A DNA stretch of 64,000 bases from Nocardioides panzhihuensis (GTDB lineage: Bacteria > Actinomycetota > Actinomycetes > Propionibacteriales > Nocardioidaceae): NCBI RefSeq assembly GCF_013408335.1, contig NZ_JACBZR010000001.1, positions 5,419,501 through 5,483,500 on the forward strand. The letters run 5' to 3'. Position 1 is the stretch's first letter, and each line of letters starts with the position of its first letter. The notes beneath the pieces were generated by a model that was not told the DNA's origin, made no database searches, and saw nothing but the letters and a program-made list of their open reading frames with translations. A program made the translations under genes and the position numbers. This document shows positions 47,599-56,016 of this stretch, piece after piece.

Positions 47599-48240
47599 TC
47601 AGCCGCGCAGCATCTCCCGGTAGCGCTTCCGGTCGGCGTCCATCTGCCAGCCCGGGTCGTCGTCGGCAGGTGCCCAGTCGGGCGCGTCGCCGGCGAAGAA
47701 GAGCTTGCCGCTGCGTACGTCGTCCAGGAGCTCCACCAGCCACACTCGCTCCGAGCGGAGCTTGTCGAGCTGGAGGCGCAGCGCGGCGACCGTGTGCGGC
47801 GGCGCCATGTGGGGATTCGCCAGGACCGCGGCGTCGAGCTCCTTGATCGTGCGCTCCAGAGTCTTCAGCCGGAGGCTCAGATTCTGGATCACGGCCGGCC
47901 GCTCCAGCAGCGGCACCAGCGAGAACGCCGCGTAGAAGGAGACGCCGTTGTAGACGTCGACGCTCTCCAGTGAGCTGCTGACCAGGCGCTCCAGCTCTGC
48001 CCGGCCACCGGCGCTGATCTCGTAGACCGCGACCGGACGCCCGTTGTCGACCAGATCGTGCCTGGTCAGATGGCCCTTCTCGGTGAGCGAGGTCAGTGCG
48101 TGGTAGATCGAGCCCGGGTTGATGTTGGCCCATTGGTCGACCTGCCACGACATCAGCTCGCGCCGGATCTGATAGCCGTTGACGGGTTCGAAGAGCGCCA
48201 CTGCCCCGAGCAGCAGCATGCGTGTGTCGTCTCCGGCCAT
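47599..48240 (-). CDS. PadR-family transcriptional regulator
   Basis: A 213-residue PadR protein: LLLGAVALFEPVNGYQIRREL, then NINPGSIYHALTSLTEKGHL and VYEISAGGRAELERLV for the winged helix, and a C-terminal alpha-helical domain (RLKTLERTIKELDAAVL, LRLQLDKLRSERVWLVELL). It presumably represses the DrrAB-like exporter genes downstream, through the AT-rich palindrome at 47523-47536. TAGAAT (48247-48252 on the other strand) stands six bases from the ATG, suggesting a leaderless message. Confidence 0.9.
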   Translation of the reverse strand: MAGDDTRMLLLGAVALFEPVNGYQIRRELMSWQVDQWANINPGSIYHALTSLTEKGHLTRHDLVDNGRPVAVYEISAGGRAELERLVSSSLESVDVYNGVSFYAAFSLVPLLERPAVIQNLSLRLKTLERTIKELDAAVLANPHMAPPHTVAALRLQLDKLRSERVWLVELLDDVRSGKLFFAGDAPDWAPADDDPGWQMDADRKRYREMLRG

Positions 48241-48246
48241 ACGTAG

Positions 48247-48252
48247 ATTCTA
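48247..48252 (-). promoter_or_regulatory. -10 element of the exporter padR gene (leaderless)
   Basis: TAGAAT on the minus strand, six bases before the start codon at 48240, without a ribosome site. Confidence 0.45.
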
Positions 48253-48270
48253 AGGGCGCCATGCCCGGTC

Positions 48271-48687
48271 TCAGTGAGCCGTCAGCTGCCACAGGTGTCC
48301 GTCGGGGTCTGCGACGACCGCGCGGTATTCACCCCACGGCGCCGACTCCGGCTCGATCATGCCGCGGCCGAGAGCCATGGCGGCCGCGTAGCGCGCCTCG
48401 ACCTCGTCGCGCGAGCCGAGCTCGATGGTGACCAGGCACTGCTTCGGGCTCTCCGGTGCGGGCAGGGTCGCCGCATCCATCTGCTCGTCCCCGAGCTGAC
48501 CGGTGACCCACTTGAACCCGCCGGTCGGGATCATCATCACCTCGCAGGAGTCCGACAGGGTCGCACGCAGCGGCTCGGGGACCCCGTCCTCGGCCGGCTC
48601 GCCCGGTGTGTCGAGGCCGAGGCCGTCCCGGAGGAAGACATGGGACCGGGCGCGGTCCCGGGTCGGCAGTGCGATCGTCGTGCGCAT
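48271..48687 (-). CDS. VOC-superfamily (glyoxalase-like) protein
   Basis: A 138-residue protein with the two VOC modules: ALPTRDRARSHVFLRDGLGLDTPGE and, in the second half, CLVTIELGSRDEVEARYAAAMALGRGM, ending YRAVVADPDGHLWQLTAH. The DPDGHLW ending is typical. GAGGAG lies seven bases before the ATG. It is divergent from the first HxlR gene, sharing a short promoter region with an AT-rich patch (ATTAAACATAGTTGATACTC), so the HxlR protein may regulate it. Substrate unknown. Confidence 0.87.
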   Translation of the reverse strand: MRTTIALPTRDRARSHVFLRDGLGLDTPGEPAEDGVPEPLRATLSDSCEVMMIPTGGFKWVTGQLGDEQMDAATLPAPESPKQCLVTIELGSRDEVEARYAAAMALGRGMIEPESAPWGEYRAVVADPDGHLWQLTAH

Positions 48688-48780
48688 CTGGATCTCCTCG
48701 ATAGCGGTGGAGCCGGATGAAACCCCCGGACACTACATTAAACATAGTTGATACTCTTGTGAAGAGAGTTTGGAGGATCG

Positions 48781-49458
48781 ATGCCGAAGAAGCAGACGTA
48801 CGCCGACCTGGGTGATGCCTGCGCGACAGCGCACGCGATGGACGTCATCGGGGATCGGTGGAGCATGGTGATCGCGCGGGAGCTGATGCTCGGCCCGCGC
48901 CGGTTCGCAGATCTGGCATCTGCCGTCGTCGGGATCACGCCGGCGGTCCTCACCTCGCGACTGAGGGCACTGCGAGACAGCGGCGTCGTCGAGCAGGCAC
49001 AGCTCGACGATCTCGGACAGACCCGCGTCTACCGGCTCACCGAGTGGGGAGAGGGACTGGAGGACGTGATGCGCTCGCTCGGGCGATGGGCGCAGCGCTC
49101 GCCCGCCTTCCCGGTGCCGGAAGGAAGCATGACCCCCGACGGGGTGATCGTCGCGATGCGCACCATGGCCCCCTACGCCGACCTCGCCGAGGCGGACGAC
49201 GGACCGGTCCGGATCGCGATCGAGCTGCACGACGAGCGGCGTCCCGCCGCAGGCGTACGCCACTACACGCTGCACTGGGACGAGGACCGTTTCGAGCTGA
49301 CCGAGGGCGCTGACGATGCGCCCGGGGCGACCGTCACCGGCGACTCGTCGGCCTGGGCCGACGTCGTCTTCGCCGGGGCGCCGATCGGGGCGATGGGCAT
49401 CGAGGGGGACCGGCGGGCCGTGGAGCGGGTGGCCGCTGCGTACGCGACCATCGCGTAG
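48781..49458 (+). CDS. HxlR-family regulator with SCP2-like C-terminal domain (first paralogue)
   Basis: A 225-residue protein. Residues 1-105 are an HxlR winged helix (DLGDACATAHAMDVIGDRWS, then LRALRDSGVVEQAQLDDLG and YRLTEWGEGLEDVMRSLGRW). The remaining 110 residues fit an SCP2/sterol-carrier-like fold (VRIAIELHDERRPAAG, HYTLHWDEDRFELTEG, DSSAWADVVFAGAP). The C-terminal domain is a likely sensor for a hydrophobic ligand. TTGGAGGATCG precedes the ATG. The next gene is a close paralogue. Confidence 0.85.
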   Translation: MPKKQTYADLGDACATAHAMDVIGDRWSMVIARELMLGPRRFADLASAVVGITPAVLTSRLRALRDSGVVEQAQLDDLGQTRVYRLTEWGEGLEDVMRSLGRWAQRSPAFPVPEGSMTPDGVIVAMRTMAPYADLAEADDGPVRIAIELHDERRPAAGVRHYTLHWDEDRFELTEGADDAPGATVTGDSSAWADVVFAGAPIGAMGIEGDRRAVERVAAAYATIA

Positions 49459-49538
49459 GCCCGGGACCTCTGGCACTGATGACGTGGAGTCCGGGCTCAC
49501 TACCCTTGATGGGTTCGAACGACTCGGAGAGGATCGAC

Positions 49539-50240
49539 GTGACCCTGAACCTGACCTACGGGGACCTGGGAGACGCGTGCGCGGCTGCCCACGCTCTGGA
49601 CCTGATCGGTGATCGGTGGAGCCTGATCGTGGTGCGCGAGCTGATGTTCGGGCCGCGTACGGCACGCGACCTGGAGTCCTCCGTGATCGGGGTCGACACC
49701 GCCGAGCTCAAGGACCGGCTGCAGTTCCTGGAGCACGCGGGGGTCGTGGTGGAGACCGAGCTCGGTTACATCACCAAGACGACGGCCTACGCCCTCACGC
49801 CCTGGGGCCGCGAGCTCGAGTCGATCCTCGGAGCTCTCGGGCGCTGGGCCCACGGCTCGACACGCTTCCCGATCATGTCCGCCGGGATGACACCCAGCGG
49901 CGTGATGGTGGCGATGCGCACGATGGTGCCTCCGGGCAGTGCGGTCACCCCGGAGCCGATCAGTGTCGCCTGGGAGCTGACGGACGCACGCCTTCCCGAC
50001 GCCGACCCGCAGCAGTTCCGGCTGATCTGGAACGGCAACCAGTTCGATCTCGCCGAGGGAACCCTCGAGGACGCCGACATCACCGTCGCGGGCGACTCGA
50101 CGGCCTGGACCGGAGTGGTGTTCATGGGTTACCCGGTGGACGCGGCGATCGCCGAGGCCGGACTCGAGGTCGAGGGAGACCGGGCCGCGTTGGACCGCGT
50201 GCTCGGGCTGTTCGCGGACACGCTCGCCGAGGCCAGCTGA
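49539..50240 (+). CDS. HxlR-family regulator with SCP2-like C-terminal domain (second paralogue)
   Basis: A 233-residue paralogue of the preceding gene with the same two-domain layout: DLGDACAAAHALDLIGDRWS, FGPRTARDLESSVIGV, ALTPWGRELESILGALGRWA, then ISVAWELTDARLPDAD and FRLIWNGNQFDLAEGTLEDA. The recognition helix region differs from the first copy (VDTAELKDRLQFLE against ITPAVLTSRLRALR), suggesting different DNA targets. The GTG start follows GGAGAGG; a longer start at 49479 is less likely. The pair arose by tandem duplication and may form a regulatory couple. Confidence 0.85.
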   Translation: MTLNLTYGDLGDACAAAHALDLIGDRWSLIVVRELMFGPRTARDLESSVIGVDTAELKDRLQFLEHAGVVVETELGYITKTTAYALTPWGRELESILGALGRWAHGSTRFPIMSAGMTPSGVMVAMRTMVPPGSAVTPEPISVAWELTDARLPDADPQQFRLIWNGNQFDLAEGTLEDADITVAGDSTAWTGVVFMGYPVDAAIAEAGLEVEGDRAALDRVLGLFADTLAEAS

Positions 50241-50245
50241 CCGGC

Positions 50246-50632
50246 CTAGGGAGCGTCGTGAGACGACGCGTCCACGGGAGCCGGGTCTGCGCAGAAGGCG
50301 ATCAGCTCGCCTTCGGCCTTGCCCTGCTCGATCAGGTGACCGACGTCGAGGGTGACGTGCTTCAGCTCGCCGAGCGGTGAGCGGATGATGGCGCTCTCCC
50401 GTCGCCAGGGCGCGATCGTCGGCGGAGCCAGGCAGTGGTGCTGCTCGAGCATCGTGGCGAGCTCGGGCTGCTCCTTCTTCGCCAGCGACCGAGGTTCGGA
50501 CTGCTGGGCGAGGGCAACCAGACAGAAGGCTGCCAGCGCCGTCAGCGCGCATACCTTCATGGCGACGACGACGAACGTCAGCGGTCGCGGTGTGTCCGAG
50601 TGCACGTTTGCCCAACGACGGACGGGCTCCAC
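50246..50632 (-). CDS. Small exported or membrane-anchored protein of unknown function
   Basis: About 128 residues from GTG 50632, or 104 residues from ATG 50560. The start at 50560 gives a good signal or anchor sequence (MKVCALTALAAFCLVALAQQ). The rest is polar, with four cysteines in total (two in the signal) and no recognised domain. It is convergent with the second HxlR paralogue and only five bases from it. Its upstream spacer (to 50726) contains the promoter for moxR on the other strand. Function is unknown. Confidence 0.5.
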   Translation of the reverse strand: MEPVRRWANVHSDTPRPLTFVVVAMKVCALTALAAFCLVALAQQSEPRSLAKKEQPELATMLEQHHCLAPPTIAPWRRESAIIRSPLGELKHVTLDVGHLIEQGKAEGELIAFCADPAPVDASSHDAP

Positions 50633-50714
50633 GGTGACGGCTCATGTTGGGGTTCGAATGCACTGTGACGTACGTCCCATCCGGACACCGGGGGCGGACG
50701 AGGGCCAGACTCGC

Positions 50715-50720
50715 TAGTGT
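50715..50720 (+). promoter_or_regulatory. -10 element of the moxR-vwa operon (leaderless)
   Basis: TAGTGT six bases before the ATG at 50727, with no ribosome site. Confidence 0.45.
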
Positions 50721-50726
50721 CGCGTC

Positions 50727-51605
50727 ATGCCTTCGCGTACGTCTTCCTGGTTCTCCTCGCCCGCCGAGGCCGTCACCCGGCTGGGAGACGTCGGCTATCT
50801 CGCGGACGGCTCGACCGCGTTGACGACCTATCTGGCGGGGGCGCTGGAGAAGCCGGTGCTCGTCGAAGGACCGGCTGGGGTCGGCAAGACCGAGCTGGCC
50901 AAGGCGATCACCCGCGCGACCGGGGCGGAGCTGGTCAGGCTGCAGTGCTACGAGGGCCTCGACGAGGCCCGGGCGCTGTACGAGTGGAACTACAAGAAGC
51001 AGCTCCTCCGCATCCAGGCCGTCGACGACGGTCAGGCCTGGGAGGAGACCCACGGCGACATCTTCTCCGAAGAGTTCCTGCTGACCAGGCCGCTGCTGAC
51101 CGCGATCCGCCGCGAGGAGCCGACAGTGCTGCTCATCGACGAGGTCGACAAGACCGACGTCGAGGTCGAGGGTCTGCTGCTCGAGGTGCTCTCCGACTTC
51201 CAGGTGACCATCCCCGAGCTCGGCACGATGGTCTCGACCCGTCGTCCGCTCGTGGTGCTCACGTCCAACGCCACCCGCGAGCTCTCCGAGGCGCTCAAGC
51301 GACGCTGCCTCTATCTTCACCTCGACTATCCAGAGGCTGACCGCGAGCGGGAGATCGTGCTGTCCCAGGTGCCCGGGCTCGACGACGCGGTTGCGCGTCA
51401 GCTCGTCTCCGTGATCGGCCGGCTGCGCGAGCTGGAGCTGAAGAAGTCACCCTCGATCGCCGAGTCGGTCGACTGGGCTCGCACCCTGATCGCGCTGGAG
51501 ATCACCGATCTCTCCGACAAGGCCGTCGCCGACACCCTCGGCGTCGTCCTCAAGCACTCCTCCGACGTCGACCGCGCGGTCCGAGAGCTGCGGTTGAAGA
51601 GGTGA
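50727..51605 (+). CDS. MoxR-family AAA ATPase
   Basis: A 292-residue AAA+ protein. Walker A is GPAGVGKT (about residues 48-55), Walker B TVLLIDEVDKTD, sensor 1 LVVLTSNATREL and the arginine-finger region SEALKRRCLYLHLDYP. It has the CoxD/MoxR pattern. MoxR ATPases act as chaperones for metal enzyme maturation or stress, with a VWA partner. The partner gene follows with a GTGA-type four-base overlap. No carbon monoxide dehydrogenase or methanol dehydrogenase genes are nearby, so the client protein is unknown. Leaderless start. Confidence 0.92.
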   Translation: MPSRTSSWFSSPAEAVTRLGDVGYLADGSTALTTYLAGALEKPVLVEGPAGVGKTELAKAITRATGAELVRLQCYEGLDEARALYEWNYKKQLLRIQAVDDGQAWEETHGDIFSEEFLLTRPLLTAIRREEPTVLLIDEVDKTDVEVEGLLLEVLSDFQVTIPELGTMVSTRRPLVVLTSNATRELSEALKRRCLYLHLDYPEADREREIVLSQVPGLDDAVARQLVSVIGRLRELELKKSPSIAESVDWARTLIALEITDLSDKAVADTLGVVLKHSSDVDRAVRELRLKR

Positions 51606-52978
51606 CCCTCCTCGACCGGCACATCGAGTTCCTCGAAGCGCTTCGGGGAGCGGGGTTGCCGGTGTCGCTCTCGGAGGGTCTCGACGCGGTCACCGCCATG
51701 GGCCTGATCGGCTGGAACGATCGCCATCAGGTCAAGGAGGCGTACGCCGCGACCCTGGTCAAGCGCGCCAACCAGCGCGCCACCTTCGACGGACTCTTCG
51801 AGCTCTACTTCCCGCGGATGATCGGCTCCGGCATGACTGAGTTGTTCTCACCCGGGTCGGCCGAGGCCGCCGGGGTGGCGAAGGACGGGCCCGAGGCCCT
51901 CGACGAGTTCACCGAGCGGCTGGCGGAGGCGCTGCAGGCCGACGACGTCGAGATGCTCCGTCAGTTGGCCGCCGAGGCGGTGGCCCGCTTCGGTGCGATG
52001 CCCGGTCGCGGCCCGGGCTTGAGCTCGTGGTCGTCCTACACCGCGCTGCGCCGGCTCTCGACCGACGAGCTCACCTCGCGCCTCATCGAAGGGCTTCAGC
52101 AGGGCGGCTGGACCAACGAGGAGGCCGCGCGGGCCGGCACCCGCCGCGTCGACCGCTTCGCCGGCCTCGTCGAGGCCGATGCCCGCCGTCGGATCGCGGA
52201 GGAGAAGGGCCCCGAGCAGATCGCCAAGATCGCCGTACGCCCGACCATCGAGAAGCTCGACTTCCTCCACGCCCGCCGGGCCGACCTGGAGGCGCTGCGG
52301 CGCGAGATCTATCCGCTGGCGCGCCGGCTGGCGACCAGGCTCACCCAGGAGCACCACGCCCACCGCCGCGGGGCGGTGGATCTGCGGCGTACGTTGCGGT
52401 CCTCGATGTCCACCGGCGGCGTCCCTGTCGACCTGCGCTACCGGCCCAAACGGCCGCATCGCACCGAGCTGGTGATCCTGTGCGACGTGTCGGGTTCGGT
52501 CTCCAACTTCGCGACGTTCACGCTGATGCTCGTCTTCGCGCTGCGGGAGCAGTTCGGGAAGGTGCGCGCGTTCACCTTCGTCGACGAGATCCACGAGGTC
52601 ACGTCCTACTTCAAGCCCGGCGCCGACCTGGTCGACACGATGACCGAGCTGACGAAGGCGACCGAGCACTCGGCTCGGATGGGGCGCACCAACTACGGTC
52701 GCGCGTTCTCCCTCTTCCAGGAGCGCCACGCCGACGCCCTTGGCCCCAAGTCTTCCCTGCTGATCCTCGGCGACGCCCGCTCCAACTACTCCGACCTCGC
52801 CGTCGACTCGTTGCGGGCGATGGCCGAGTCGAGCCGGCACGCCCACTGGCTCAACCCCGAGGTCCGTACGCAGTGGGACACCGGTGACTCCGAGGCGACC
52901 CGTTACGGGTCGATCATCGAGATGCGGGAGTGCCGCAACCTCACCCAGCTCTCCGAGTTCGTCCACGACCTCGCCTGA
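51602..52978 (+). CDS. VWA-domain (CoxE-like) protein
   Basis: A 458-residue protein. The N-terminal helical part (HIEFLEALRGAGLPVSLSEG) matches the CoxE N-domain; the C-terminal half is a von Willebrand factor A domain with the MIDAS motif DVSGSVS starting at Asp295, the Thr in TNYGRAF and Asp in LGDARSNYSD. MoxR and CoxE-type VWA proteins work together, with the VWA protein guiding the ATPase to its substrate. It overlaps the MoxR gene by four bases. The gene ends close to the convergent GntR gene. Confidence 0.9.
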   Translation: MTLLDRHIEFLEALRGAGLPVSLSEGLDAVTAMGLIGWNDRHQVKEAYAATLVKRANQRATFDGLFELYFPRMIGSGMTELFSPGSAEAAGVAKDGPEALDEFTERLAEALQADDVEMLRQLAAEAVARFGAMPGRGPGLSSWSSYTALRRLSTDELTSRLIEGLQQGGWTNEEAARAGTRRVDRFAGLVEADARRRIAEEKGPEQIAKIAVRPTIEKLDFLHARRADLEALRREIYPLARRLATRLTQEHHAHRRGAVDLRRTLRSSMSTGGVPVDLRYRPKRPHRTELVILCDVSGSVSNFATFTLMLVFALREQFGKVRAFTFVDEIHEVTSYFKPGADLVDTMTELTKATEHSARMGRTNYGRAFSLFQERHADALGPKSSLLILGDARSNYSDLAVDSLRAMAESSRHAHWLNPEVRTQWDTGDSEATRYGSIIEMRECRNLTQLSEFVHDLA

Positions 52979-52999
52979 GCGCACCCGCTGGTCGAGGGG

Positions 53000-53776
53000 T
53001 CACTGCAGCTTGAGGTCCAGCCCGTAGACGATCCGGTCGGCGACCCCGACCGAGTCGGTGACGCACACGACCCGGTCGTCGGCCAGGAACCGGCGCCGGT
53101 CGGAGAGGACCGGGGTGCCGTCGGGGATCTGCAGGTCGAAGGTCTCCTGCGGCGTAGGCATGCGTGACTCGATGTCCATCGCGACCGTGGTGACCTTCAC
53201 GCCGACCGTGGCCAGCAGGTCCTTGATCGGCGGCTGCGGCCAGTCGTCGGACGGGGTGGCCAGCGGGGTGTCGACGACCAGCGGATAGGGGATGTAGGCC
53301 GTGGTGCGGTATTCGGCCGTGTCGCCGCTGATGTAGAACGTGAAGGTGGTGCTGAGCAGCTCGCTGCGCGGGTCGAGGTCGAAGGCCTCCCCGAGCTTCT
53401 CGCCGGCCGCGATCACCTCGTAGGAGTGCTCGATCGAGATGCCGTCGTCCGGACCGCGCGGCGGCTGGTGGTAGGCCGCGTCCGGCTTCGCCGGGTGGCT
53501 CGGGTCCGTGATCAGCATGCTCATCAGGTCGTAGCGGGTCTTGGTGGCGTCGCGTACGAAGACCCCACGGCCCTGCTCGCTGGTGATGAGGCCCTCGTTG
53601 CGCAGCACCGCCAGGCCTCGCCGGATGGTGGCGCGGTCGTAGGGGAAGGTGTCCATCAGCTCGGGCTCGGTCGGTAGACGCTCGCCCGGCAGGTAGGTGC
53701 CGTCGTCGATCTGGGCCCGCAGATAGTCGGCCACGTGGAGGTATTTCGGCAGGCCGCGCGGACGGGGGTTGCTCAT
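53000..53776 (-). CDS. GntR-family (HutC-type) transcriptional regulator
   Basis: A 258-residue regulator. The N-terminal GntR winged helix is KYLHVADYLRAQIDDGTYLPG, RLPTEPELMDTF, YDRATIRRGLAVLRNEGLI and GRGVFVRD. The C-terminal UTRA domain is HutC-like, with a beta core (EHSYEVIAAGEKLGEAF, STTFTFYISGDTAEY and VLSDRRRFLADDRVVCVTDS). Ligand unknown. TAACGT on the minus strand, eight bases from the ATG, suggests a leaderless or nearly leaderless message. It is divergent from the zinc-ribbon-like gene, 190 bases away, and may regulate it. Confidence 0.9.
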   Translation of the reverse strand: MSNPRPRGLPKYLHVADYLRAQIDDGTYLPGERLPTEPELMDTFPYDRATIRRGLAVLRNEGLITSEQGRGVFVRDATKTRYDLMSMLITDPSHPAKPDAAYHQPPRGPDDGISIEHSYEVIAAGEKLGEAFDLDPRSELLSTTFTFYISGDTAEYRTTAYIPYPLVVDTPLATPSDDWPQPPIKDLLATVGVKVTTVAMDIESRMPTPQETFDLQIPDGTPVLSDRRRFLADDRVVCVTDSVGVADRIVYGLDLKLQ

Positions 53777-53838
53777 AGGAGAACACGTTACTGAGCCGTA
53801 CAGATCCCGAATAGCCGCATAGCCCCAGCCTTTCAGCC

Positions 53839-53868
53839 TTGACCCATTGCAACGAGTGGACTTATGGT
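53839..53868 (+). promoter_or_regulatory. Promoter of the zinc-ribbon-like gene
   Basis: TTGACC (53839-53844) and TATGGT (53863-53868) with an 18-base spacer, about 95 bases before the GTG at 53968. TTGGGGGGAA just before the GTG is a good ribosome site. Confidence 0.55.
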
Positions 53869-53967
53869 CGAACAAGCCTCGGGGCGTTGGGCGCTTGGCC
53901 CCCGCTGGAGACCGGCGTCTCGAGGCACTCAACGACGAGAGCCATCGACATTCCTTGGGGGGAATTC

Positions 53968-54645
53968 GTGTTCGTAGACGCAAGACTCAGCATGGGGTCC
54001 AGTGAGAGGCCGCCGGTCCTGGCGAAGGATCCGTTGGTCTACCGGACCGACCGAGGCAGCTTCTGGCACCTTCGCTCGGGCAAGAAGACCAACGGGTACG
54101 TGTCGACCATGTGTGGTCGCCGCCTCGGCACGTGGCACGTGCTGCCGCCGCGCAGACTCAGCCGGGTAGCTCCCGACCAGGTCTGCGTCGGGTGCCTGCG
54201 TAAGACGCCCATCGGGGAGGTCATGTCTCCTCCCAGTGGATCTCGACACGCGGACGCGGCTTCGCAAGCTCAGCCGCGCGCTCGCTCGATCTCACCTGAC
54301 GACGCCGGCAGCTCGCAAGCTCGCTGCCGACTGTCAGGCGACCTCGAGAAGACTCAGGTCGGTGAGCCACTCGACCGGCGCGACGTCATCGGTGTAGACC
54401 GTCCCGCCCCGCAGCGCCGGCTCGATCCGGGCAGCAGAGTCGGTGAGGGCACCGGCCAGCTCGGCGGGCTGCGACTCGGCGGTGGCAGTCAAGCTGGCGA
54501 CCGGGGCGGCCTTCGGGTCGACGGTCGCGATCAGGTGGGTGTTGGTGGGGCCGGAGTCCGACCGCCACACCGCCTCACCAAACGAGGTACGCAGGGTTGC
54601 CGTGAGGACCTTCTCCAGCGCTGTCGAGCCCTCCGGGTGGGCTGA
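53968..54645 (+). CDS. Small Cys/His zinc-ribbon-like protein with a probably read-through tail
   Basis: The first 90 residues look like a real protein: VFVDARLSMGSS, WHLRSGKKTNGYVSTMCGRR, then DQVCVGCLRK. A His, a CG-type Cys and a CVGC pair suggest a small zinc ribbon of a kind common in actinobacterial hypothetical proteins. After about 54238 the frame continues through a repetitive, hairpin-rich spacer (GCTTCGCAAGCTCAGCCGCGC, GCAGCTCGCAAGCTCGCTGC) and then antisense to the downstream gene, so the true end is probably near 54238 and the stop may have been lost when a repeat inserted. The boundaries are uncertain. Confidence 0.45.
   Translation: MFVDARLSMGSSERPPVLAKDPLVYRTDRGSFWHLRSGKKTNGYVSTMCGRRLGTWHVLPPRRLSRVAPDQVCVGCLRKTPIGEVMSPPSGSRHADAASQAQPRARSISPDDAGSSQARCRLSGDLEKTQVGEPLDRRDVIGVDRPAPQRRLDPGSRVGEGTGQLGGLRLGGGSQAGDRGGLRVDGRDQVGVGGAGVRPPHRLTKRGTQGCREDLLQRCRALRVG
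54240..54333. repeat. Hairpin-rich spacer after the zinc-ribbon-like gene
   Basis: Contains GCGGCTTCGCAAGCTCAGCCGC and GGCAGCTCGCAAGCTCGCTGCC, two short stem-loops with GCAAGCTC loops. Related GAGCAAGCTCGCCGCTC occurs at about 42768. It probably terminates the convergent spermidine-synthase-like gene. Confidence 0.5.
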
Positions 54646-55857
54646 GTTCACGACCAGCACCCCGCCAGGGTTCAGGTGGGACTTCGCCAGGGCGAAGAAC
54701 TCCTTCGTGGTCAGGTAGAACGGGATGTAGGGCTGGTGGTAGGCGTCGACCATGATCGCGTCGTACTTCCGGGTCTGTTTCTGCAGCCACGGGCGGGCGT
54801 CGGCGGTGTGGAGGTGGAGGTTCGGCTGGTCCTCGAGGTCGAAGAGCTCCTGGCCGACCTTGGTGACGTCCTCGTCGATCTCGACGGCGTCCACTCGGGT
54901 GTCGGGAGCGAAATGGCCGAACTGGCGCGCGGTCGTCCCGGCGGCCGAGCCCAGGATCGCCACCGACTTCGGGGCCTCCGCGCCGGCGTACGACAGCGAC
55001 AGCATCTCGTCCCAGTAGGCGCCGGTGAGCCACTCGCCCTCGTTGTAGACGGAGTGCACCGCGTGGCCCTCGTTCAGCTCGAGGTAGCGGCTGCCGTCGT
55101 CGTACTCGACCACTCGGGCGTACTGGTACTCCGTCTCCTTCTCCCAGATCACCTCGCCGCCGTTGCTGGTCACGGTCTTGACCGACCCAGTCGGCAGCGC
55201 GGTGAGGCCGAGGATCACGATCGGTACGAGCACGGCGGGCAGCGCGGACTTGGCCGAGCCCCTGCGGACCAGGTGCGGGATCGTGGCGAGCGCGATCAGG
55301 AAGGCGAAGATCAAGAACGTACGCTGCGTCCCGACCACGGGGATGAGGAACAGCGAGGCGGCGAAGGTGCCGACCAGCGAGCCGATCGTCGAGATCGCGT
55401 AGAGCCGGCCGGCTGCGTGGCCGGAGTCCTCGACGGATTCGACGCTCAGCCGGACGGCGTACGGGCTGACCATGCCGAGCAGGAAGAGCGGGAAAGCGAG
55501 CAGGACTCCCACCCCGACCAGCGAGCCGGCAAATGTAGCGATGCTGAGCTGCTCGACCGCTCTGACCGCCAGCGGCAGGAACGGCTTGGCGACGAACGGC
55601 ACGGCAGCCAGCAGCAGAGCGGCGAACAGCACGATCTTGGCGAGGCTGGCGGGGTTCGGGTTCCGGTCGGCGAGCCGGCCGCCGACGGAGTAGCCGATCG
55701 CGAGAGCGACCAGCACCGTCGCGATCGTGTTGGCCCACACGATCGTCGAGTCGCCGAACCAGGGAGCGAGGAGGCGTGCCGCGGCCATCTCGGATCCCAG
55801 GGTGCCGACACCGACCGTGAAGACGAGAAGCTCAAGTGCACGCGCACGCAGTTTCAT
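54334..55857 (-). CDS. Membrane-bound spermidine-synthase-like protein
   Basis: A 507-residue fusion. The N-terminal 210 residues have seven or so membrane helices (LELLVFTVGVGTLGSEMAAA, TIATVLVALAIGYSVGGRLA, IVLFAALLLAAVPFVA, GVGVLLAFPLFLLGMVSPY, IGSLVGTFAASLFLI, FLIFAFLIALATI). The C-terminal half is a spermidine-synthase-fold aminopropyl/methyltransferase domain: VAILGSAAGTTARQF, VDAVEIDEDVTKVG, ARPWLQKQTRKYDAIMVDAY. The GGGxG glycines of polyamine synthases are altered (LGSAAGT), so polyamine synthesis is unproven. Fused membrane forms are common in bacteria with unknown roles. TAGGTT seven bases before the ATG suggests a leaderless message. Confidence 0.85.
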   Translation of the reverse strand: MKLRARALELLVFTVGVGTLGSEMAAARLLAPWFGDSTIVWANTIATVLVALAIGYSVGGRLADRNPNPASLAKIVLFAALLLAAVPFVAKPFLPLAVRAVEQLSIATFAGSLVGVGVLLAFPLFLLGMVSPYAVRLSVESVEDSGHAAGRLYAISTIGSLVGTFAASLFLIPVVGTQRTFLIFAFLIALATIPHLVRRGSAKSALPAVLVPIVILGLTALPTGSVKTVTSNGGEVIWEKETEYQYARVVEYDDGSRYLELNEGHAVHSVYNEGEWLTGAYWDEMLSLSYAGAEAPKSVAILGSAAGTTARQFGHFAPDTRVDAVEIDEDVTKVGQELFDLEDQPNLHLHTADARPWLQKQTRKYDAIMVDAYHQPYIPFYLTTKEFFALAKSHLNPGGVLVVNSAHPEGSTALEKVLTATLRTSFGEAVWRSDSGPTNTHLIATVDPKAAPVASLTATAESQPAELAGALTDSAARIEPALRGGTVYTDDVAPVEWLTDLSLLEVA

Positions 55858-55893
55858 GGAGGTGAACCTATCTGTGAGTGCAAACCGAGGCCG

Positions 55894-55917
55894 CCGGTGG
55901 TCGAGCTTGTCGAGACC
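55894..55917 (-). repeat. Repeat family A short form, intergenic copy
   Basis: The reverse complement of the 24-bp unit seen inside the catabolic genes, core GGTCGAGCTTGTCGAGACC on the plus strand, in the divergent gap upstream of the MerR-PP2C gene. Confidence 0.85.
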
Positions 55918-56016
55918 CAGTCGCATACGCCGCTCGACAAGCAGGCCTTGAGGTTCCCCCAAGGGGAAGCACCAATCTGCTTCCACCGGTGACCATCACC
56001 GGGGAGGATGGTGACC

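Noticed and set aside
50727..52978. Carbon monoxide dehydrogenase maturation locus
   Set aside because: MoxR and CoxE-like genes are there, but no coxMSL or other maturation genes, so this is only a stand-alone MoxR/VWA pair.
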